From SG8-41 sp964521405 (GTDB lineage Bacteria > Pseudomonadota > Gammaproteobacteria > Burkholderiales > SG8-41), in assembly GCA_964521405.1 (NCBI GenBank), contig CAZFRR010000272.1, forward strand, positions 1-10,466: a stretch of DNA of 10,466 bases, given 5' to 3'. A program made the translations under genes and the position numbers. Below are positions 5,432-10,466 of this stretch, piece after piece. Every line of letters starts with the position of its first letter. The stretch's first letter is position 1. A model generated the notes under the pieces. It saw nothing but the letters and a program-made list of their open reading frames with translations, did no database searches and was not told the DNA's origin.

Positions 5432-5473
5432 CACCCGGCACCCGACACCCGGCACTCGACACGCATCACGGGT
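5432..5473 (+). repeat. Opposing arm: six CACCCGR-type heptamers before ruvB
   Basis: CACCCGG, CACCCGA, CACCCGG, CACTCGA, CACGCAT, CACGGGT at a strict 7-base period. It ends five bases before the ruvB ATG. It pairs best with the left arm through CTCGACAC (5455-5462). Confidence 0.9.
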
Positions 5474-5478
5474 TTTCG

Positions 5479-6521
<1,043 letters not shown>

Positions 6522-6522
<1 letters not shown>

Positions 6523-6556
6523 TTCCGAGTTCCGTGTTCAAGGTTCCGAGTTGAGA
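6522..6556 (+). repeat. Heptamer array: five GTTCCGA-type units overlapping the ruvB stop
   Basis: GTTCCGA, GTTCCGT, GTTCAAG, GTTCCGA, GTTGAGA. The first base is the G of the ruvB TAG stop. The GTTCC core is complementary to the GGAAC core of 6574-6636 across a 17-base spacer. Confidence 0.92.
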
Positions 6557-6573
6557 TCGCGCGCGAAGGGTAT

Positions 6574-6636
6574 TGAACCCGGAACCCGGAACCCGGAACC
6601 TGGAACCCGGAACATTGAACATGGAACCTGGAACAT
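6574..6636 (+). repeat. Opposing arm: nine GGAACCC-type heptamers running into ybgC
   Basis: Nine contiguous units: TGAACCC, GGAACCC twice, GGAACCT, GGAACCC, GGAACAT, TGAACAT, GGAACCT, GGAACAT. The ATG start of ybgC (6621-6623) straddles units seven and eight, so the last 16 bases of the array are coding sequence. Confidence 0.95.
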
Positions 6637-7049
6637 TCAGTTGGCCGGTACGGGTTTATTACGAGGACACCGACAGCGGCGGGGTGGTGTATTACGCGAA
6701 CTACCTGCGCTTCCTCGAGCGGGCGCGCACCGAGTGGCTGCGCGCGCTGGGCTTTGAACTGACGGCGCTCTCGGCGGTCCATGGGATCGCGTTCGTGGTG
6801 CGCTCGATCTCGCTCGACTACCTGAAGCCCGCGCGGTTCAACGACGAGCTCGAGGTCACTGTCGAACCCGTCGAGTCCGGCGCGAGCCGCATCGAGCTCG
6901 CGCAGCGCATCCGGCGCGGCGGGGATGAGCTGGTGACTGCGCGGGTGGAGCTCGCCTGCGTCAACACGGCCACGTTCAAGCCCGTTAGAATACCCAGCAG
7001 CCTGCTGGAGGCGATGCGCCAGCAGGCTGCTGAAGGCAAAACCGCCTAA
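6621..7049 (+). CDS. ybgC: YbgC-family acyl-CoA thioesterase (Tol-Pal associated)
   Basis: Hotdog-fold thioesterase, first gene of the tol-pal cluster in many proteobacteria. The family hydrolyses acyl-CoA and is thought to act near phospholipid synthesis enzymes at the membrane. The signature is present at 13-28: YYEDTDSGGVVYYANY, with the catalytic Asp at 18, followed by LRFLERARTEWLRALG. At 142 residues it is of normal length. The start is the ATG at 6621, which lies inside the repeat array, so residues 2-5 (EPGT) are repeat-encoded. Family homology begins near S-W-P-V-R (7-11). GGAAC (6609-6613) is the only ribosome-binding candidate. A TTG at 6573 in the same frame would add 16 repeat-encoded residues and is less likely. 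The last 18 codons contain a 14-bp hairpin and may not be the ancestral C-terminus. Confidence 0.92.
   Translation: MEPGTFSWPVRVYYEDTDSGGVVYYANYLRFLERARTEWLRALGFELTALSAVHGIAFVVRSISLDYLKPARFNDELEVTVEPVESGASRIELAQRIRRGGDELVTARVELACVNTATFKPVRIPSSLLEAMRQQAAEGKTA
6995..7032. repeat. 14-bp perfect inverted repeat in the 3' end of ybgC
   Basis: CAGCAGCCTGCTGG (6995-7008) is the exact reverse complement of 7019-7032, with a 10-base loop. Each arm is also nearly self-complementary (CAGCAG-S-CTGCTG), so it can fold as one long hairpin or as two small ones. It lies wholly within coding sequence. Confidence 0.9.
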
Positions 7050-7154
7050 GGATTTCGATTGAGTTTCAGCCTGAAGAGCTAGCTGGCCCGATGCGGGGAG
7101 CGGGCTTTTATGGATGCATATGATTTTCGCGGTTATTTTTTGAGGCGGTTTTGC
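7036..7154. repeat. Separated 12-bp inverted repeat flanking the ybgC-tolQ gap
   Basis: GCAAAACCGCCT (7036-7047, overlapping the ybgC stop) is the exact reverse complement of AGGCGGTTTTGC (7143-7154). The arms are 95 bases apart and the right arm is preceded by TTTTTT. The enclosed sequence holds small palindromes (TTCAG-C-CTGAA at 7065-7075, AGCTAGCT at 7077-7084) and no gene. Confidence 0.7.
7086..7109 (+). terminator. Weak intrinsic terminator candidate after ybgC
   Basis: GCCCG (7086-7090) pairs with CGGGC (7101-7105), followed by TTTT. The stem is only five pairs with a 10-base loop, so read-through into tolQ is likely. It could partly separate ybgC from the tol genes. Confidence 0.35.
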
Positions 7155-7157
7155 TAC

Positions 7158-7190
7158 AGGAGTTTGTCGGCGCAAGTCCGGCAAACTCCT
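7158..7190. promoter_or_regulatory. 13-bp hairpin in the tolQ leader
   Basis: AGGAGTTTG (7158-7166) pairs perfectly with CAAACTCCT (7182-7190). A T.G pair and three more pairs extend the stem to thirteen around the loop CGCAAGT. No T-run follows, so it is not a standard terminator. It ends 28 bases before tolQ and could stabilise the mRNA end or regulate the leader. Confidence 0.6.
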
Positions 7191-7206
7191 CGGTCATCGC
7201 CAAAAT

Positions 7207-7212
7207 AGGGAA
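7207..7212 (+). promoter_or_regulatory. Ribosome-binding site of tolQ
   Basis: AGGGAA, 6 bases before the GTG at 7219. It decides between GTG 7219 and the internal ATG at 7243. Confidence 0.7.
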
Positions 7213-7218
7213 CAAAAA

Positions 7219-7902
7219 GTGAATCCCACCGTAACCCATGACATGTCGGTGCTCTCCCTCGTCACCGGCGCGAGCGTGCTGGTGCAGATCGTCATGCTGG
7301 CGCTGCTGCTCGCCTCGCTCTTTTCCTGGTACTACATCTTTCTCAAGGTCTTTACCTACAGCCGCGCCACCCGCCTCGCGGACCGCTTCGAGAAGGCGTT
7401 CTGGAGCGGGGCCGATCTGAACGAGCTCTACCAGCGCGCGGTCAACGCGCGCGACGCCGCGGGCGGCCAGGAGCGCATCTTCGAGTCCGGCTTCCAGGAA
7501 TTCACCAAGCTGAGGAAGCAGCCCGGCATGGACATCCGCGCGGTGCTGGACGGCACCCGGCGCGCGATGCGGGCGACCTACCAGCGCGAGATGGAGAGCC
7601 TCGAGTCCTACCTCTCCTTTCTCGCCTCGGTGGGGTCGGTCAGCCCCTACGTCGGGCTGTTCGGCACCGTGTGGGGGATCATGAATTCGTTCCGCGGGCT
7701 CGCCAACATGTCGCAGGCGACGCTCGGCGCGGTCGCGCCCGGCATCGCGGAGGCGCTGATCGCGACCGCCATGGGTCTCTTCGCGGCGATCCCGGCGGTG
7801 GTGGCCTACAACCGCTTCGCCGGCGACGTCAACCGGCTCGCCACCCGCTTCGACAACTTCATGGAGGAGTTTTCCAACATCCTCCAGCGGCAGGCCAAGT
7901 GA
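7219..7902 (+). CDS. tolQ: TolQ, inner-membrane proton-channel subunit of the Tol-Pal motor
   Basis: Forms a pentameric ring around TolR in the inner membrane and couples proton flow to TolA movement during outer-membrane constriction (family knowledge, shared with ExbB and MotA). At 227 residues it is a typical size. Three membrane segments are visible at about 17-43, 132-155 and 169-196, with a large cytoplasmic loop between the first two. The GLFGTVWGIMNSF stretch (145-157) and the APGIAEALIATAMGLFAAIPA stretch near 173-193 are the family hallmarks. The GTG start has a good AGGGAA site. It lies 169 bases after ybgC. TolR follows after 121 bases filled by a repeat structure, whereas these genes are usually much closer together. 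Confidence 0.96.
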   Translation: MNPTVTHDMSVLSLVTGASVLVQIVMLALLLASLFSWYYIFLKVFTYSRATRLADRFEKAFWSGADLNELYQRAVNARDAAGGQERIFESGFQEFTKLRKQPGMDIRAVLDGTRRAMRATYQREMESLESYLSFLASVGSVSPYVGLFGTVWGIMNSFRGLANMSQATLGAVAPGIAEALIATAMGLFAAIPAVVAYNRFAGDVNRLATRFDNFMEEFSNILQRQAK

Positions 7903-7913
7903 CGATGAAGCGT

Positions 7914-7934
7914 GACTCGTTTCTCGTTCCTGGT
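7914..7934 (+). repeat. Left arm: three degenerate NNCTCGT heptamers after tolQ
   Basis: GACTCGT, TTCTCGT and TCCTGGT, 7 bases each. CTCGT is complementary to the ACGAG core of 7979-8020. Next to it CCTGGT (7929-7934) and ACCAGG (7944-7949) form a small hairpin inside the spacer. Confidence 0.65.
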
Positions 7935-7978
7935 GCCCGAATGACCAGGTTGGAGGCGCTCCGGCGGGGAATCGACCC

Positions 7979-8020
7979 ACGAGCAACGAGCAACGAGCAA
8001 CGAGCAACGAGTAACGAGCA
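7979..8020 (+). repeat. Right arm: six ACGAGCA heptamers abutting the tolR start
   Basis: Six contiguous units, five ACGAGCA and one ACGAGTA (8007-8013). The next 7-base step reads ACGATGC and contains the tolR ATG (8024-8026). No other Shine-Dalgarno precedes tolR, so the GAG of the last unit (8016-8018) is the only candidate. Confidence 0.95.
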
Positions 8021-8023
8021 ACG

Positions 8024-8449
8024 ATGCTGATCGAAAAACGCAGCGGCCGCCGCCTCATGAACCAGATCAACGTCGTGCCCTACATCGACGTGATGCTGGT
8101 GCTGCTGGTGATCTTCATGGTCACCGCGCCGCTCATCAACCCCGGCCAGATCGAGCTGCCCACGGTCGGCAAGACTTCCGACCCCCCGCAGCTGCCGATG
8201 GAAGTCTCGATCAGCGCCGAGGGCGCGCTGACGCTGCGCGACCGCGCCAGCTCGATGGACGAGCGCAAGATCTCGCGCAACGAACTCGTCGCGGCGATTC
8301 GCAAGAAGCAGAAGCAGAACCCCGACCAGGCGGTGGTGATTTCGGCGGACAAGAACGTGCGCTACGAGGCGGTGCTGGAAGTCATGGACATGCTGCAGCA
8401 GAACCAGGTGCGCAAGGTCGGGCTGCTGGCCAAGCCGCGCGGGGGCTGA
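8024..8449 (+). CDS. tolR: TolR, inner-membrane subunit of the Tol-Pal motor
   Basis: Single-span ExbD/TolR-family protein (141 aa) that sits in the TolQ pore and carries the proton-translocating Asp. The membrane segment is about 15-36 and reads INVVPYIDVMLVLLVIFMVT; D22 is the conserved Asp. The periplasmic domain (about 40-141) has the usual E-L-P start after the membrane, a K-K-Q-N-P-D-x-A-V-V-I-S-A-D-K-N-V-R-Y strand-turn, and an end in V-G-L-L. The start at 8024 is preferred, although an internal ATG (codon 12, 8057) would still leave the membrane segment intact. Neither has a good ribosome-binding site. tolA begins three bases after its stop, so the two are probably translated together. 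Confidence 0.95.
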   Translation: MLIEKRSGRRLMNQINVVPYIDVMLVLLVIFMVTAPLINPGQIELPTVGKTSDPPQLPMEVSISAEGALTLRDRASSMDERKISRNELVAAIRKKQKQNPDQAVVISADKNVRYEAVLEVMDMLQQNQVRKVGLLAKPRGG

Positions 8450-8452
8450 TGC

Positions 8453-9232
8453 ATGTACGCGCGCGCGTACGAGACCGCCAACGACAAAGCGATTTCCGGC
8501 GCGGCTGCGCTGGTGATACACGGGCTGTTCTTCGCGCTGCTGGTGTTCAGCGTCACCTGGCAGAAGCGGGAGTCCGTCACGATGGTGGCGGAGCTGTGGA
8601 GCAACCTGCCCTCGCCCAGGGCCGAGGTCCCGCCGCCGCCGCCGAAAGTCGAGCCCGCGCCGCCCCCGCCCAAGGTCGAGGTGAAGCCGGCGCCGAAGGC
8701 CGAGCCCCCGCCGCAGCCCAAGGCCGATATCAACCTGCGCGACAAGAAGGAGAAAGAACTCAAGGCGAGGGAGAAGGCGCTCGCCGAGAAGAAGAAGCGC
8801 GAGGAACTGCAGGCTAAAGAGCAGGCCGATGCCAGGCGCAAGGCCGAGCAAGCCGAGGCGCACAAGAAGCTGGCCCAGGAGCAGCTCGCTGCGGCTCAGG
8901 CCGCGGCACAGGCCGCGGCACAGGCGAAGGCTCAGGCAGCGGCGCAGGCGCGGGAAATAGACAAGTACAAGCAGGCCATCGCCGCGAAGATCAAGCGCTT
9001 CATCGTCGAGCCGCCCAACATTCAGGGCAATCCGGTCGGCGAGCTTGACATCATCATGCTGCCGAGCGGCGAGGTGCTCGACGTAAGGACCAGGAAGCCT
9101 AGTGGGCAGACGGCCTGGGACAATGCGTGCGAACGCGCGATTCGCAGGGCGCAGCCGCTACCGCTGCCGTCCGACCCGGCGCTTATGAAGGACTTCCGGG
9201 AACTTGGCCACGTATGTCGTTACAAAGACTAG
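8453..9232 (+). CDS. tolA: TolA, envelope-spanning protein of the Tol-Pal system
   Basis: Transmits TolQR energy across the periplasm to TolB-Pal. Visible layout of 259 residues: short cytoplasmic N-terminus; membrane anchor about 14-36 with His23; a proline-rich stretch 53-89 with runs of five and four Pro; a long Lys/Glu/Ala/Gln-rich helix about 95-172, including an AQAA-type repeat (nucleotides about 8895-8955); and a C-terminal TolA domain about 178-259 with V-G-E-L-D, L-P-S-G-E-V and two Cys (226, 255) placed like the disulfide pair of E. coli TolA domain III. The position four residues before His23 is Ala where E. coli TolA has the Ser of its Ser-x3-His motor contact. The start at 8453 follows GGGGG by 7 bases. 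An ATG at 8449 overlapping the tolR stop is out of frame. Confidence 0.95.
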   Translation: MYARAYETANDKAISGAAALVIHGLFFALLVFSVTWQKRESVTMVAELWSNLPSPRAEVPPPPPKVEPAPPPPKVEVKPAPKAEPPPQPKADINLRDKKEKELKAREKALAEKKKREELQAKEQADARRKAEQAEAHKKLAQEQLAAAQAAAQAAAQAKAQAAAQAREIDKYKQAIAAKIKRFIVEPPNIQGNPVGELDIIMLPSGEVLDVRTRKPSGQTAWDNACERAIRRAQPLPLPSDPALMKDFRELGHVCRYKD

Positions 9233-9261
9233 GGCTAGGGCGCATTGCGGAAACGTGACGT

Positions 9262-9285
9262 GTATGTCGCTTGCCGGCGACATAC
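9262..9285. promoter_or_regulatory. 9-bp hairpin between tolA and tolB
   Basis: GTATGTCGC (9262-9270) pairs perfectly with GCGACATAC (9277-9285) around a 6-base loop, and two outer pairs extend it. No T-run follows. A second copy of GTATGTCG lies in the tolA 3' end (9212-9219) and could compete for the same right arm. Confidence 0.6.
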
Positions 9286-9312
9286 GCAGCGCCTACAGCA
9301 GGACCAACTGGA

Positions 9313-9318
9313 TATAAT
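9313..9318 (+). promoter_or_regulatory. Consensus -10 box just before tolB
   Basis: TATAAT exactly, ending 8 bases before the tolB ATG. The -35 region at the right distance (about 9290-9295) is poor. If used, transcription would start at about 9324-9327, at or next to the start codon. A tolB promoter inside the tol cluster is known in E. coli. Confidence 0.45.
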
Positions 9319-9326
9319 TGCTACAC

Positions 9327-10466
9327 ATGCAAATCCGTGGGCTGCGTCGTTACTTCTGCTTTTTAGTTCTACTGGCCTCGGTCGCTCTGCCGCACGTCGT
9401 GCACGGTGCGGTCACCATCGAGACCATCGGCTTTGGCGCGAACCAGTTTCCCATCGCCATCGTGCCGTTCCGCGCCGAAGCGGGGCTGGCCCAGCCGATT
9501 GCGCCGGTGATTGCCGCCGATCTTGCCCGCAGCGGGGTATTCAAGCTGGTCGATGCCGGCGGCTTGAACCCCCCGCCGCACGAGCCGCAGGACATGAATT
9601 ACGGCGCCTGGCGCGCGCGCGGCGCGGACGCCGTGGTGATCGGCACCGTCGCGGCGCTGCCCGACGGCCGCTACGACATCCGCTTCCGGCTGATGGATGT
9701 GGCGAAGCAGGCTCAACTCGCCGGCTTTGCCTATACGGCCTCCGCCTCCCAGTTGCGCCACACCGCGCACCGGATCGCCGACGCCATCTACGAGAAACTG
9801 ACCGGCGACCGGGGCGTCTTCAGCACCCGCATCACCTACATAGTGAAGCAGCGCAACCGCTACGAGCTGCAGGTGGCGGATGCCGACGGTTACGGCGCTC
9901 AGACGGTGCTCGCGTCCAACGAACCCATCATCTCGCCGTCGTGGTCGCCGGACGCCAACCAGATCGCGTACGTGTCGTTCGAGCAGAAGAAACCGGTGAT
10001 CTACGTGCAGTCGCTCACCACCGGCAGCCGCCGGATGCTGGCGAATTTCTGGGGCAGCAACAGCGCGCCCGCCTGGTCGCCCGACGGCAGGCGGCTCGCC
10101 GTGGTGCTCTCCAAGGATGGCGGCTCGCAGATCTATCTCATCAACGCCGACGGCAGCGGTGTCACGCGGCTCACCCAGAGCTCGGCGATCGACACCGAGC
10201 CCAATTTCTCGCCGGACGGGGAGTTGCTGCTTTTCACATCGGACCGCGGCGGCACCCCGCAGATCTACGGCATGTCGACTCGGGGCGGCGAAGCCCGGCG
10301 GCTCACTTTCGAGGGCACCTACAACGTGTCTCCGCGCTTCAACCCCGACGGCAAGAGCTTCACGTTCATACAGAGGAACGGCAGCCGCTTCAACGTCGCG
10401 GTGCAGGACATGGCGACGCGTCAGGTGCAGGTGCTGACCGACGGCGCGATGGACGAGTCGCCGAGC
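9327..10466 (+). CDS. tolB: TolB, periplasmic Tol-Pal protein (C-terminus beyond the window)
   Basis: Periplasmic beta-propeller that binds Pal and, through its N-terminus, TolA. I translated 380 open codons to the window end; TolB is usually about 430, so roughly the last 50 are missing. A signal peptide is visible: basic start M-Q-I-R-G-L-R-R, hydrophobic core about 9-25, probable cleavage after H-G-A (26-28). The mature start VTIETIGFGANQFPIAIVPF matches the TolB box region. The N-terminal alpha/beta domain runs to about 165. From about 200 there are repeated S-W-S-P-D / A-W-S-P-D-G / N-F-S-P-D-G / R-F-N-P-D-G blades of the WD40-like propeller. No Shine-Dalgarno precedes the ATG; a TTG at 9318 is in frame but just after a stop. 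pal is expected next. Confidence 0.95.
   Translation, partial: MQIRGLRRYFCFLVLLASVALPHVVHGAVTIETIGFGANQFPIAIVPFRAEAGLAQPIAPVIAADLARSGVFKLVDAGGLNPPPHEPQDMNYGAWRARGADAVVIGTVAALPDGRYDIRFRLMDVAKQAQLAGFAYTASASQLRHTAHRIADAIYEKLTGDRGVFSTRITYIVKQRNRYELQVADADGYGAQTVLASNEPIISPSWSPDANQIAYVSFEQKKPVIYVQSLTTGSRRMLANFWGSNSAPAWSPDGRRLAVVLSKDGGSQIYLINADGSGVTRLTQSSAIDTEPNFSPDGELLLFTSDRGGTPQIYGMSTRGGEARRLTFEGTYNVSPRFNPDGKSFTFIQRNGSRFNVAVQDMATRQVQVLTDGAMDESPS

Noticed and set aside
7111..7130. tolQ promoter with TATGAT at 7119-7124
   Set aside because: No -35 box at the right distance, and it lies inside an inverted-repeat region.

Overview
The window reads as chromosomal DNA of a GC-rich Gram-negative proteobacterium, most likely a betaproteobacterium. 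The evidence is the gene order yebC-ruvC-ruvA-ruvB-ybgC-tolQ-tolR-tolA-tolB, the Tol-Pal envelope machinery, and RluE-type and YjgR-type proteins. The genus cannot be named from sequence reading alone.

Left part (1-2996), all on the minus strand, so transcription runs towards base 1: a YjgR/HerA-like ATPase (2996-1482), the pseudouridine synthase RluE (1343-813), a small cupin (634-230), and the first 53 codons of a thiamine-diphosphate-dependent enzyme (from 160, running off the window). Right part (3060-10466), all on the plus strand: YebC, the Holliday-junction resolvasome RuvC, RuvA and RuvB, then YbgC-TolQ-TolR-TolA-TolB. TolB runs off the right edge with about 380 codons present. The two halves diverge from a short AT-rich region at 2997-3059. 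RuvAB moves Holliday junctions and RuvC cuts them. TolQRA is a proton-driven inner-membrane motor acting on periplasmic TolB (and Pal, expected just outside the window) to constrict the outer membrane at division.

The unusual content lies between ordinary housekeeping genes. Five intergenic gaps (yjgR/rluE, yebC/ruvC, ruvA/ruvB, ruvB/ybgC, tolQ/tolR) each contain a tandem array of 7-base units on one side and a reverse-complement array (7- or 8-base units) on the other, with a short unique spacer between. A sixth gap (ruvC/ruvA) holds a mosaic of 7-, 8-, 9- and 10-base repeats that also ends as a long inverted repeat. The unit sequence differs completely from gap to gap (GTGATGR, AGGATYG, GAGTGTC-like, GTTCCGA/GGAACCC, ACGAGCA), but the architecture is the same. 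Several arrays touch or contain the next start codon. In addition, the ruvC start codon lies at the centre of a perfect 28-bp palindrome and the ruvB start lies in a smaller one. The 3' end of ybgC and the ybgC-tolQ gap hold further strong inverted repeats. These cruciform or hairpin elements are the part of the window most worth following up; no new protein system was seen.
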